64,000 nt of DNA from Vibrio penaeicida (GTDB lineage Bacteria; Pseudomonadota; Gammaproteobacteria; Enterobacterales; Vibrionaceae). The notes under the pieces were generated by a model, which saw only the letters and a list, made by a program, of their open reading frames with translations, was not told the origin of the DNA and searched no databases. This document shows, one piece after another, positions 25,298 through 34,403 of this stretch. Within the stretch, counting starts at the first letter, position 1; the number at the start of each line of letters is the position of its first letter. Where the stretch lies: assembly GCF_019977755.1 (NCBI RefSeq), contig NZ_AP025144.1:2542001-2606000 (forward strand), given 5' to 3'. The translations under genes were made by a program, and so were the position numbers.

Positions 25298-26572
25298 ATG
25301 AGCATAATCGCGCGACTAAAAGCGTGGGCGTCGAACAACGTCCCCCTGATATTTTCGATACTCCGTTTTGTTCAACCCAATGTTCTTTATAAGAATTACG
25401 CACTGATTACCCGATTTAAAGACATTCAGGAAGCACTGTCTCGTCCCAATGAGTTAGGTGTAACTTACGCCGATAAAATGCGAGTAATCACCGACGGCAG
25501 TAACTTCTTTTTAGGAATGGATGATATACCGGACTACACGAGAGATGTGTCGAATATGCGTTTAGCGGTTAGACGTGACGACCTAGATAAAATCGTAGCG
25601 CCACTAACCGATAAACTCGCCAAACAAATTATGGAAAACAGTACAGGGAGAATTGAGTTAGTTTCAGAGCTAACCAGTGTTGTTCCATGCCAATTCACTG
25701 CCGAATATCTAGGTGTTTCTGGGATCGAGCCAGAAAAGTTATTTAACTGGACTTGTAACCTATTTCAGTACCTTTTCTACCCAGACTGCCCAAAAGAAAT
25801 TGAAGAGGCCGCAATACGAGACGCCGCTAGCTTACGCGCTCATATCGATCATTTGATCGAAGAACGACGAATGCTCCCAGCTAGCGAACGTGATCAGAAA
25901 GACGATATTTTAGAACGATGTTTGAAGTTACAAGAGTCTGGTACACCAGGAATGACCGACTACGATATTCGCAACAACTTAATTGGCATAATTATAGGCT
26001 TAGTCCCTACTACCTCGAAATGCGCTATTCTCGTATTAGATTACCTATTAGATAACAAAGCACTTTTTACAAAGGCGCAACGTGCCGCACATTTAGACGA
26101 CATGCACACCTTAGAGCAATTCGTTCTTGAAACTTTGCGTTTTAAATCCTTTGGTGCAGGTCTTTTCCGTATTGCCAATTGTGATTACACGATAGCGCAA
26201 GGCACATGGCGTTCTAAGAAAATAAAGAAAGGAACGCAAGTCTTTGTCGCTACACAGTCTGCAATGCTGGATGGGCGCGACTTACCTCACCCCAAATCAT
26301 TTAAGTTAGATCGCCCAAGGCACGTTTACATGCATTTTGGTTACGGTATGCATACCTGCTTCGGTCAATACATTAACCTAATCCAAATCCCTAATATTCT
26401 GAAAGCAATCTTGAAGTCGGAGCATATTCTCAGAGGCAAAGGAGAACTTGGAATAGTTCAATATCGTGAACCCTATCCGATAAGTCTAACGATCACACAC
26501 GAGCAATTATCCCGTCACACCGATGAGACATCACCGGATACGACAATAGAGAAACCATCAAAAGTCGCATAA
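25298..26572 (+). CDS. Cytochrome P450 lacking the usual acidic I-helix residue
   Basis: About 424 residues from ATG 25298 (MSIIARLKAW); ATG 25241 would add 19 residues without a ribosome site. The heme loop FGYGMHTCFGQ has the axial Cys near 354, and the K-helix ExxR is ETLR near 277. The I helix reads IIGLVPTTSK (about 232-241), where the normal (A/G)GxD/ET acid is replaced by Pro. That pattern recalls P450s that rearrange or use peroxides rather than activate O2. No N-terminal TM anchor is obvious and no ferredoxin or reductase gene is adjacent. It is the first gene of a seven-gene same-strand run with a DyP peroxidase and a patatin lipase, supporting a peroxide- or lipid-linked role (inference). 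Confidence 0.85.
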   Translation: MSIIARLKAWASNNVPLIFSILRFVQPNVLYKNYALITRFKDIQEALSRPNELGVTYADKMRVITDGSNFFLGMDDIPDYTRDVSNMRLAVRRDDLDKIVAPLTDKLAKQIMENSTGRIELVSELTSVVPCQFTAEYLGVSGIEPEKLFNWTCNLFQYLFYPDCPKEIEEAAIRDAASLRAHIDHLIEERRMLPASERDQKDDILERCLKLQESGTPGMTDYDIRNNLIGIIIGLVPTTSKCAILVLDYLLDNKALFTKAQRAAHLDDMHTLEQFVLETLRFKSFGAGLFRIANCDYTIAQGTWRSKKIKKGTQVFVATQSAMLDGRDLPHPKSFKLDRPRHVYMHFGYGMHTCFGQYINLIQIPNILKAILKSEHILRGKGELGIVQYREPYPISLTITHEQLSRHTDETSPDTTIEKPSKVA

Positions 26573-26647
26573 TCAACAAGTCTACCGGTCTGCCTAAAAG
26601 CGCCAGTAGACAATAATAAAATCCATCACTTTATACAGGAATGTGGT

Positions 26648-27304
26648 ATGTCAAATATTGCGGGTAAGGCGTATGCCATGAACGTAGTTACACCAATAAA
26701 ATGGTATTGGCGTTGGCTAAATAAATTCATATTTTGGACAGTTAACTCTGGAGCCATGAAATTAGTTGGGGCGTCTTTAAATGGGTTAACCACGCTTTCT
26801 CTGATTCATTACGCTCGGTGGGCGATCGTTAAACCAAATGAATTTCCTAGGCTTTCAGAATCACAGCCCAAAGAAACCATTAAGTACAGCTATATGTTCT
26901 TCTTTAGCAATTTTAATGGCAGTTGGGCTCAATACGTTGACTCTTTCCATAGCGCAATTCCATCTGGTTTAGATCTATTCTGGAAAAACAACGTGAAATA
27001 CCCGGGCTCAGTGCCACTGCAACCCTTTCACGATTACATCACATCAAATCAAGTATGGACAAACCACTACTACAGCGCCTACCCAATGGCGGCTTCGAAC
27101 GACGTGAAGTCTGGGCAGCACATTCGAAGCTCACTCTCAGAATTCATTAAAGAAACGCCAGCCAATGAATCAGCGGACGATTTTCAAAAGCGTTACGACG
27201 CACTGACTCTTTCGCTACAAGATCACATTGGAATGATGGCACCTTCTCCTATCGTTAGCCTTTCTGCCGAAGCCGTAGAAAAACGCCTTGCTAAAGCCAG
27301 TTAA
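26648..27304 (+). CDS. Unknown protein, paralogue of the next gene
   Basis: A 218-residue protein I cannot assign to a named family. It starts MSNIAGKAYAMNVVTPIKW and has a core HYARWAIV...YSYMFFFSNFNGSWAQYVDSF...FWKNNVKYPG...FHDYITSNQV...YYSAYP. The next protein begins MSNTSGNAYGLTALCPIING and shares ARF...YLVFSSNFYGDLDSYL...IWQHC...FIEYV, so the two are diverged paralogues. The beta-strand/SNF-G pattern resembles the ferredoxin-like half-barrel of DyP and chlorite-dismutase-like proteins, but that is a guess. It has no signal peptide; a short hydrophobic stretch is near 25-50. It lies 75 bases after the P450, with AGGAATGTGGT before its ATG. Confidence 0.75.
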   Translation: MSNIAGKAYAMNVVTPIKWYWRWLNKFIFWTVNSGAMKLVGASLNGLTTLSLIHYARWAIVKPNEFPRLSESQPKETIKYSYMFFFSNFNGSWAQYVDSFHSAIPSGLDLFWKNNVKYPGSVPLQPFHDYITSNQVWTNHYYSAYPMAASNDVKSGQHIRSSLSEFIKETPANESADDFQKRYDALTLSLQDHIGMMAPSPIVSLSAEAVEKRLAKAS

Positions 27305-27319
27305 AGAGAGGAATAAATC

Positions 27320-28015
27320 ATGTCTAATACCAGTGGCAACGCCTACGGCTTAACAGCATTGTGCCCAATCATTAACGGGTGCAAAGACGACACCTCATAC
27401 AGTGCAATACTTCGAGACTACCTACATGCGCTTCCGTTAGATAGGTTCAGCCCGATGGCTAAGGTCCCCAACACCTATTTAGCCCGCTTTTACGTGCTCT
27501 CAGATGTGTTTTATCAAGGTCATCCCGCGAGAGAGGAACACTTACAGTCTCAATATCTCGTTTTCAGTAGCAATTTTTATGGCGATCTGGACTCCTACCT
27601 CTACGACATGTGGCAACACGCTGAAGGGGAAGTGAAGAAAATCTGGCAACACTGCGTCGCTTTTGACGAAGTAAGCAATGCAGACCAATTCATCGAATAC
27701 GTTAAAAAATGCCAAATCGATAACCAGCTCTTTTTTAATGGTTCGAACGACTTGTCTCTAAAAGCTCAACTGAAAAGCTTATTTTTGAAGCAAGAATTTT
27801 CTCGCTTTGTGTACGCAAACCAGGGTAAGCCAGCTCATGAAATTCAAAAACTGTTTCGAGAGTTTGAACGAGCAATAGACATCGACAATCTTTCATCACC
27901 GAGTTGGAGCGCAGGGGCGAGTAGCTTAGAAGAAGTCGCAACAACCGCCCATATCTATAGCCAGAACAGCGCATCTTCTGTCGCCGAAAACAAACCATCA
28001 CTGGAGACAGAATAA
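27320..28015 (+). CDS. Unknown protein, paralogue of the preceding gene
   Basis: A 231-residue, probably cytoplasmic protein with no recognised family. It shares with the preceding protein the N terminus (MSN-x-G-x-AY), ARFYVL, the LVFSSNFYG-x5-YL motif and the segment W-x-HC...F-x-EY-x-K. It begins 15 bases after its paralogue, and its stop overlaps the DyP start as TAATG, so it is translated with the peroxidase. Possible roles are an accessory subunit, a substrate carrier or a degenerate heme or lipid-binding domain; nothing decides between them. Confidence 0.75.
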   Translation: MSNTSGNAYGLTALCPIINGCKDDTSYSAILRDYLHALPLDRFSPMAKVPNTYLARFYVLSDVFYQGHPAREEHLQSQYLVFSSNFYGDLDSYLYDMWQHAEGEVKKIWQHCVAFDEVSNADQFIEYVKKCQIDNQLFFNGSNDLSLKAQLKSLFLKQEFSRFVYANQGKPAHEIQKLFREFERAIDIDNLSSPSWSAGASSLEEVATTAHIYSQNSASSVAENKPSLETE

Positions 28016-29616
28016 TGTCAGATACGCCTTCCCCTGCTGCAATAGATCTCCACGATATCCAAGGTAATATTATTAAGGGTTATGGACGATTTGGTTACCC
28101 ACATGCGCGCTATCTATTTCTGTCGGTACGAAAAGAAGCCGATGCAAGGCGCTTTTTAAGACAAATCATCAATAACGTCACAACCTCTGTCCCATGGGGG
28201 CAGCCAGGTCCAAACCAAGAGCCAGTCCCTAAGCCTTTGGCCACCACCAACGTTGGTTTTACTTATAACGGGTTAAAGGCAATCGGTGTGCCGCAGCAGT
28301 CACTTCAATCTTTTCCACAAGCTTTTGCGATGGGTATGCCAGCGAGAAAAGACATACTCGGAGACGACCTATCAAGCGCACCCGAGCATTGGGACCCTAT
28401 TTGGCATTCGCCAGAAAAAGTGCATCTTTGGTTATCGATAAATGGACAAACTCAAGCAGACATTGAAATTCGCTACAAAGAGCTGCTTAGGTTGATAGAA
28501 ATATGTGATGCAGGCGTAGAGTTGTTGCAAGGTCACCGTGCTGGGAATGGAGAGTTACTCCCTTATCAAGACGCTGCAGCATTAAGAGAAAATGAAAAAG
28601 TCACACCAAAAGAACACTTTGGCTATGTAGATGGCATTAGCGATCCTTTTTTCAAAGGAACAGGTGCACCGGCCGAACGCGTCCTTGGAGCCGGAAAGCC
28701 AACAGGGAAAGACCCATCTAAAATGGAAGGCTGGGAGCCACTAGAAACAGGCGAATTTATACTTGGACATCGAGACGAATCGTTTGAATACCCTAAAGCT
28801 CCAACACCACCACTATTGGCTAAAAATGGCACTTTTATGGTGTATCGAAAACTCCACCAAAACGTTAAATCTTTCAAACGTTACAGTGAAGAAGTCGGCA
28901 AAGATTTTGAAGGCGGAAGTGAAGCGCTATCGGCGAAATTTGTTGGTCGCTGGAAGAATGGTGCCCCAATAGCCTCTTTCCCAACTCAAAAGGAAGCTGA
29001 TGCGTTTCACGATAAATTACGCAAAGCGCAGAAAAACGCAAAAGAAAATCCGACAACTGCAAATAAAGAAAAGTACCTCGAATTAAAACAGCAACTCACG
29101 GCTTTCAACTACAGTGATGACATAAAAGGCTCGGCATGCCCAATGGGCTCACACGTTCGTAGAGCCAACCCACGAGGTGCACTCGAATACGGTGTGAAAG
29201 ATGCGTTCAATACGCCAGGCGCGTTGGTAAATCGCCGACGTATCCTTCGCCGTGGTCTACCTTATGGCACCGTGAGCGAATCGCCTGAAGACTCGGGCAA
29301 TCAAGGCATTATATTCATGGCGTTAAATGCCGATATAGAGCGCCAATTCGAGTTTGTTCAACAGCAATGGATGAACTACGGCAACGATTTTAAACGCTCC
29401 AATGAGAAAGACCCAATCATCGGTAATATGTCTAATAACCCTGACGTCTCGGCGGATGGCAGCATGCTCATTCAAGGGAACGAACAAACCGGCAAGAAGC
29501 CATTTTTCTGCTCTCATATCCCAAGATTCGTGGAAACGCGAGGTGGTGATTACTTCTTTATCCCAAGCCTCACTGCATTGCGAATGTTAGCAGAAGGCAT
29601 TATCGACCCTACTTAG
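28015..29616 (+). CDS. DyP-type heme peroxidase
   Basis: A 533-residue dye-decolorizing peroxidase of the longer subtype. It opens with IDLHDIQGNIIKGYGRFGYPHARYLFLSV, the family N-terminal strand. The distal motif GxxDG is GYVDG with catalytic Asp near 206. The candidate proximal heme ligand is His 380 in MGSHVRRANPRG, and arginines near 407-413 (NRRRILRRGLPYG) may supply the distal Arg. An insert at about 290-365 containing a Lys-rich helix distinguishes it from the small bacterial classes. It has no Tat or Sec signal, so it is probably cytoplasmic. It is coupled to the preceding unknown gene and followed by a patatin lipase. Confidence 0.9.
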   Translation: MSDTPSPAAIDLHDIQGNIIKGYGRFGYPHARYLFLSVRKEADARRFLRQIINNVTTSVPWGQPGPNQEPVPKPLATTNVGFTYNGLKAIGVPQQSLQSFPQAFAMGMPARKDILGDDLSSAPEHWDPIWHSPEKVHLWLSINGQTQADIEIRYKELLRLIEICDAGVELLQGHRAGNGELLPYQDAAALRENEKVTPKEHFGYVDGISDPFFKGTGAPAERVLGAGKPTGKDPSKMEGWEPLETGEFILGHRDESFEYPKAPTPPLLAKNGTFMVYRKLHQNVKSFKRYSEEVGKDFEGGSEALSAKFVGRWKNGAPIASFPTQKEADAFHDKLRKAQKNAKENPTTANKEKYLELKQQLTAFNYSDDIKGSACPMGSHVRRANPRGALEYGVKDAFNTPGALVNRRRILRRGLPYGTVSESPEDSGNQGIIFMALNADIERQFEFVQQQWMNYGNDFKRSNEKDPIIGNMSNNPDVSADGSMLIQGNEQTGKKPFFCSHIPRFVETRGGDYFFIPSLTALRMLAEGIIDPT

Positions 29617-29657
29617 GGTCTCGTGACCTAATACGTGTAAAAAGACAAGGACGTCAT

Positions 29658-31973
29658 ATGGCTGATCAAATAACAAAGCACAATCATTATCTCTATCAAG
29701 TAGTGCTACCGGAAGAATTGAAACACGTATTGCAACGAAAGGTAATAAATAGAGATGGTCAGGCATTAGAGCGCTCCCCCCGCTCGTTGCCTGATTTTGA
29801 GCAGACGCTGATACCTTGGGATCAGCGTTCTGTTCCTCTTAATCAAACCATCGAGTCCCTTGCAGATAAAAACCAAGAACAGATGTGGAATGAGGACTCT
29901 AGTGTTCTTCACCCTGGCTTAGTTGGATTATGCTTTTCTGGTGGTGGGATTCGTTCCGCTACATTTAATCTCGGTGTCATTCAAGCATTCAAAAAAAGCG
30001 GCCTACTTAATAACGTTGATTATCTCTCTACGGTTTCAGGTGGAGGCTACATTGGTTCTGCATTTTCAAGCGCGATGACGGGGGCGGTGACAAACGAGCA
30101 GTACGCCGATAAAAAAACGGAAGCAATCGATGCTCTTTTTACCCATGAGCAAGGCGATGTAGAGCCGAGTGAATTCCGCCACTTACGGAACAACTCGAAT
30201 TATATGGCTCCCAATGGCGGTCTAGACACAATACGTGTTCCCGCCATATTTCTTCGGGGTATCGTACTTAACGCCTTAGTTGTGCTGCCTTATCTGCTTA
30301 TTTTCGCCATGATAATGGCGTTTCTCTCGACACCACCACTTGGCTTTTATAGCGATTATGCCTCGTGGTTAGAGCACATTGGTTTAGGTGCACACTTCCC
30401 AGTGACGAAATCACTCATGTTGCTTTTGTTACTTAACTATATTGGTTCCGCACTGACGACAAACGCCACTGAAAACCTAAGCTCCTCAAACAACCAGTCT
30501 TGGATTTGGCGAGACAGAATCACCTCAGCAATCGCCATTAATGTTTCAGCGATATTCGGCAGCGCCATTATTGAAGCTCAACCCTTGGCACTTGAATGGT
30601 ATCAAACGCTTGTACTATGGGGGATATCATTGCACCAAATGGGCATTAATGGCTTCGCTATCGCCATTGTATGCAGTTTGCTTCTAGCAAAAGTTATTTC
30701 AAATCTAAGCAAGATCAGTAATCAGCTTGTTGTCGGTTGTATCGGCTTTTCCGCTATTTTCGCATGCTGGGTAGTGGTGTTGGATGTAAGTGATTCGCTT
30801 GTCACTCAAGAGACAAGCTATGTCGCAATCGTGTCGCTAACAATAGCGCTCATGTTTCTTAACCAGTTTACTGGCAGTGCCAATTTTACCGCAGTAAATC
30901 GATTCTATCGCGATAGGTTAAGCCTCGCTTATTTGTTTAAAAAACAGAGCCCTTTTCCTCATGCCCCCATCATCCATACCGACAAACTAAAGCTCTCAGA
31001 ATTGGATAGCGAATATGCGCCTTACTCTTTGATCAACTGTACTCTGAATGGTGGACAAAGCGTCAACGCCTATAAAAAAGATCGACTGGGCGAAAACTTC
31101 ATCTTCTCCAAATGCTTTAGCGGAAGTAATAAAACGGGGTTTTGTAAGACTCAAGATCTTGAAGCATCTCAGCCAAGCATTAACCTCGGAACCGCCACGG
31201 CAATATCGGGAGCAGCAGTTGCGCCAAATATGGGGCGAAACACCGTAAAACCTCTCGTATTCTTACTGGCAATGCTCAATATTCGTTATGACTATTGGGT
31301 AAAGAACCCATCTAAAATCCATGACCAAGAACAGAGTTCTAGCCGTGCTTGGTGGAAAAAGCTATTCAGAAATGACCGTGTCGGTCCTTCTTACTTTCTC
31401 AGAGAACTGTTAGGCAATATCAATACTAGTCAGAATTACATCAACTTATCTGATGGTGGTCATTTCGAGAACCTAGGGTTGTACGAACTGGTTCGTCGTG
31501 AATGCAGGCTCATCATCATATCCGATGCAGAAGCAGATTCAGAGGGAACCTTCTCTGGCTTGATGGATACCATACGAATGATTCAAACCGACTTTGGTAT
31601 CAAAATCACCATGACCGGGCTAGACGAGATAAAGCAAAAAAATCAAGCGCATGCTCATGGAGAAATCCACTATAGAAATGGGCGAGTCGGAAAAGTCCTT
31701 TACATAAAATCGGTCATGACCAATCCAGAAGATACGATGTCTACCGACGTTCCTAGCAACGATGACTATTTCGATAAATATCGGTACATCGCCAATTATC
31801 AATCCAAAAACCCAGAGTTTCCTAACCAATCATCCGGAGACCAATTCTTCGATGAAGCGCAGTTTGAAGCCTATCGCGCACTCGGGTATCAGGTGGCCTA
31901 TCAGACCCTATTTAATCAAGAACAAAGCATTTCAGAATCAGAAGATTCCTTCTCTAATCGACGAAGCGCTTAA
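29658..31973 (+). CDS. Patatin-like phospholipase with multi-TM insertion
   Basis: A 771-residue membrane protein. The patatin catalytic core is split. The oxyanion loop is SGGGIRSATF (94-103), the nucleophile Ser 127 lies in STVSGGGYIG (the residue two before Ser is Thr, not Gly), and the catalytic Asp is 599 in LSDGGHFENLGLYEL. Between them lie about six hydrophobic helices (about 195-420). The family releases fatty acids from phospholipids. The TM insert would hold the enzyme at the inner membrane. It sits between a DyP peroxidase and a FadL-type channel, so the released or imported lipid may be the operon's substrate (inference). Confidence 0.88.
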   Translation: MADQITKHNHYLYQVVLPEELKHVLQRKVINRDGQALERSPRSLPDFEQTLIPWDQRSVPLNQTIESLADKNQEQMWNEDSSVLHPGLVGLCFSGGGIRSATFNLGVIQAFKKSGLLNNVDYLSTVSGGGYIGSAFSSAMTGAVTNEQYADKKTEAIDALFTHEQGDVEPSEFRHLRNNSNYMAPNGGLDTIRVPAIFLRGIVLNALVVLPYLLIFAMIMAFLSTPPLGFYSDYASWLEHIGLGAHFPVTKSLMLLLLLNYIGSALTTNATENLSSSNNQSWIWRDRITSAIAINVSAIFGSAIIEAQPLALEWYQTLVLWGISLHQMGINGFAIAIVCSLLLAKVISNLSKISNQLVVGCIGFSAIFACWVVVLDVSDSLVTQETSYVAIVSLTIALMFLNQFTGSANFTAVNRFYRDRLSLAYLFKKQSPFPHAPIIHTDKLKLSELDSEYAPYSLINCTLNGGQSVNAYKKDRLGENFIFSKCFSGSNKTGFCKTQDLEASQPSINLGTATAISGAAVAPNMGRNTVKPLVFLLAMLNIRYDYWVKNPSKIHDQEQSSSRAWWKKLFRNDRVGPSYFLRELLGNINTSQNYINLSDGGHFENLGLYELVRRECRLIIISDAEADSEGTFSGLMDTIRMIQTDFGIKITMTGLDEIKQKNQAHAHGEIHYRNGRVGKVLYIKSVMTNPEDTMSTDVPSNDDYFDKYRYIANYQSKNPEFPNQSSGDQFFDEAQFEAYRALGYQVAYQTLFNQEQSISESEDSFSNRRSA

Positions 31974-31992
31974 GCTAACTTATGGATAAGTG

Positions 31993-33375
31993 ATGTACTC
32001 AATGAATAATAAAAAATCGATAAACAACGTCAAATTCAAGCTGAATAAAGTGATGTCCTATTCGCTTCTATCTTCAGTAATTGCAGTATTGCCCATCAGT
32101 AATGCGTTGGCGAATGGCTATCACTTTTTGCACCAAAGTGCTGAAGGTTTGGGAAGCGCTTATTCAACCAACGGGACAGGCGCTAATGATATCAGCGCCA
32201 TGTTTTCAAACCCTGCCTCTATTGCACGGTTTGATGGAACACGCTTTTCCATTGGAGCGGTATTAGATATGCCGACCTCCAAACTAATAAATGCCACTGC
32301 AACAGCGCCATATACGTCTGGAACTGTGGATGTTTCAGGGTATCCAGCCGAGCCAAAGCAACCTATAGATACCGCCTATGGCAGTGCTTTGTACTTTACC
32401 CATGAATACCAGCCGGGGTTAGTACTGGGGCTTAGCATTGGTGCTCCCTACGCATACGTTTCCGATTACCCTGATACCGCCGTTTCTCGTTACACGGCCA
32501 CCAAAACGGCACTTTTCGCTTATAACCTAAGCCCAACAGTCGCATGGAAAATGAACGACCAATGGTCTTTTGGAGCGGCGGTAAATCTCCAATATTACAC
32601 CGTAGAACTAGGCACGATGGTCGCAACATCCACGACATCTCCAAGTGTTGATACCGATGTAACCAGCACCATTACGGGTAAAGATCTCGCCTTCGGCTTT
32701 TCATTAGGAACCGAATATCAGATGACCGAAAACACTCGGTTTGGTTTGTCTTATCGCTCCAAAATTTCACATTCATTCAACGGCGATGTAGAACTTACAG
32801 GATCGTCAGCCAACTACGCTGCCTTAGTAAGTGCGGCTGCATCTTTAGGCGTCACCGTCAGCAGCCCAACGGGCAGTGCGCAATTTGATATTGATACGCC
32901 TTCTATGTTTCAAATTGGGGTATTACATAAGTTAAATGAAGATTTCGAGCTGTATGGTAACGCCAATAGATTTGGCTGGAGCGCATTCACAGATAGTACC
33001 GTGACTTACGGGAACGGTTTGGCGGATACGATAGTAGACAACAATTGGCACGACAGCTGGTTCGTCGCTATAGGAATGGGCTATCAATACAACCAAGACA
33101 TAAAACTGCGCACGGGTTTCGCATACGATTGGAACCCTACACCAGCTGATGCTGTTAGCCCGCGAGCACCAAATAATGATCGCTGGAATGTTGGATTAGG
33201 CATGAGCTATCAGTACAACGAAAACGTGAAACTCGATATGGGTTATCAGTACATCAAATTTACCCCAGTCACGATTGATCTCGAAGGTGGAAACAATATA
33301 CCTCGCGGTACGTTATCGGCTGATCTGGACCTCTATGCCCATATATTTATGGCACAGCTTAACTACACGTTTTAG
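31993..33375 (+). CDS. FadL/TodX-type outer-membrane channel (OMPP1)
   Basis: About 460 residues. A signal peptide (hydrophobic MSYSLLSSVIAVLPIS) is cleaved near NALANGYHF. The mature N terminus GYHFLHQSAEGLGSAYSTNGTGANDISAMFSNPASIARF is the hallmark of the FadL family, in which it forms the hatch. Alternating beta strands follow to the C-terminal MAQLNYTF, with the terminal Phe used by the BAM machinery. Members pass long-chain fatty acids or hydrophobic compounds across the outer membrane. ATG 31993 or 32002 could be the start. It lies 19 bases after the patatin gene, in keeping with a lipid substrate. Confidence 0.9.
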   Translation: MYSMNNKKSINNVKFKLNKVMSYSLLSSVIAVLPISNALANGYHFLHQSAEGLGSAYSTNGTGANDISAMFSNPASIARFDGTRFSIGAVLDMPTSKLINATATAPYTSGTVDVSGYPAEPKQPIDTAYGSALYFTHEYQPGLVLGLSIGAPYAYVSDYPDTAVSRYTATKTALFAYNLSPTVAWKMNDQWSFGAAVNLQYYTVELGTMVATSTTSPSVDTDVTSTITGKDLAFGFSLGTEYQMTENTRFGLSYRSKISHSFNGDVELTGSSANYAALVSAAASLGVTVSSPTGSAQFDIDTPSMFQIGVLHKLNEDFELYGNANRFGWSAFTDSTVTYGNGLADTIVDNNWHDSWFVAIGMGYQYNQDIKLRTGFAYDWNPTPADAVSPRAPNNDRWNVGLGMSYQYNENVKLDMGYQYIKFTPVTIDLEGGNNIPRGTLSADLDLYAHIFMAQLNYTF

Positions 33376-33386
33376 GAAGGTGCACC

Positions 33387-34403
33387 ATGGATATACCGCA
33401 CACCGAAGATCTAGAAAAACAGCAATCTACAATAGTAACCAACAGCGTTTTTTTAGATCAGTTGGAACATGAATGTGAAGCACTTGCACACTACGCATTT
33501 TCAAAAGGGATCACCGTTCCAGGAAATCTAATGCGACTGCTTAACTCAGGCTTATCAGAGGAGCAAGATGTCCGCGCACATCAGGTAACCGATATCTACA
33601 ATCAACTCTCAGAGTTAGTCGCCCCTGCGAAGCCTCAAACTATCCTGCTGATGTATGACGAAAACAAAAAGGCACCTCCCTTCTTATTCTTGGGCAGTGT
33701 GCCATTGATTCGCAGAATGATGGCCGTAGCGCTCGTTTCCCTTTTTTCATTGATTGGGCTGAGCCTTTCAGGAGCCGTTAACAATGAAAATATGGTCGCA
33801 AGTATGTTCGATTTGCAAGGCACCGATTTGTTGTATGTGCAAGCCATTCTGTTAGCCGCGTCTGCGATTGGTGCTTCCTTTGCTGGGCTATTCAAAGCCA
33901 ATAGTTTTGTTACCCAAGGCGTCTATGATCCAAAACACGAGAGCTCATATTGGGTTCGATTTGTGGTGGGATTGATATCAGGTATTACACTCACTCAGCT
34001 TATTCCAATCAACTTAGACGCCGTCGCACAATCCACGACAGACATGATAGCCGTTGATACAAATTCAGAGGCAAATCACGCAGCTATTCGCATAACAACC
34101 GCTTTGCTTGGGGGGTTTTCTGCAAACTTGGTTTACAACTTACTGGATAGGATCGTCGAAACCCTTAAATCCTTTATCACTCCTAAGAAAGTACAAAACC
34201 CAGCGGTACTGAGACAGCAATTAGAAAACCAATATCGAAAAGAAAAACTTCAGTTTGTAACGCAACTGTCGCAAGAGCTTTTGCTTATAAAACAAGAGTT
34301 AGCCAGCGATGATGAGATGTGCAAAGACAAAATGCAAAAAAGGCTCACCCAATATTTGGATATTCTCGTTAATGGGGAAAAAAACATACCGGCTAAAAAA
34401 TAA
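33387..34403 (+). CDS. Unknown inner-membrane protein, last gene of the P450/DyP operon
   Basis: 338 residues, no recognised family. A soluble N-terminal part (1-105) is followed by hydrophobic helices at about 110-130, 150-172, 186-208 and 228-250, and a C-terminal charged helix rich in Gln/Lys/Glu (about 265-338) that may form a coiled coil. GGAAGG precedes the ATG, 11 bases after the FadL-like gene. It could anchor or assemble other operon products at the membrane; this is conjecture. Confidence 0.72.
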   Translation: MDIPHTEDLEKQQSTIVTNSVFLDQLEHECEALAHYAFSKGITVPGNLMRLLNSGLSEEQDVRAHQVTDIYNQLSELVAPAKPQTILLMYDENKKAPPFLFLGSVPLIRRMMAVALVSLFSLIGLSLSGAVNNENMVASMFDLQGTDLLYVQAILLAASAIGASFAGLFKANSFVTQGVYDPKHESSYWVRFVVGLISGITLTQLIPINLDAVAQSTTDMIAVDTNSEANHAAIRITTALLGGFSANLVYNLLDRIVETLKSFITPKKVQNPAVLRQQLENQYRKEKLQFVTQLSQELLLIKQELASDDEMCKDKMQKRLTQYLDILVNGEKNIPAKK

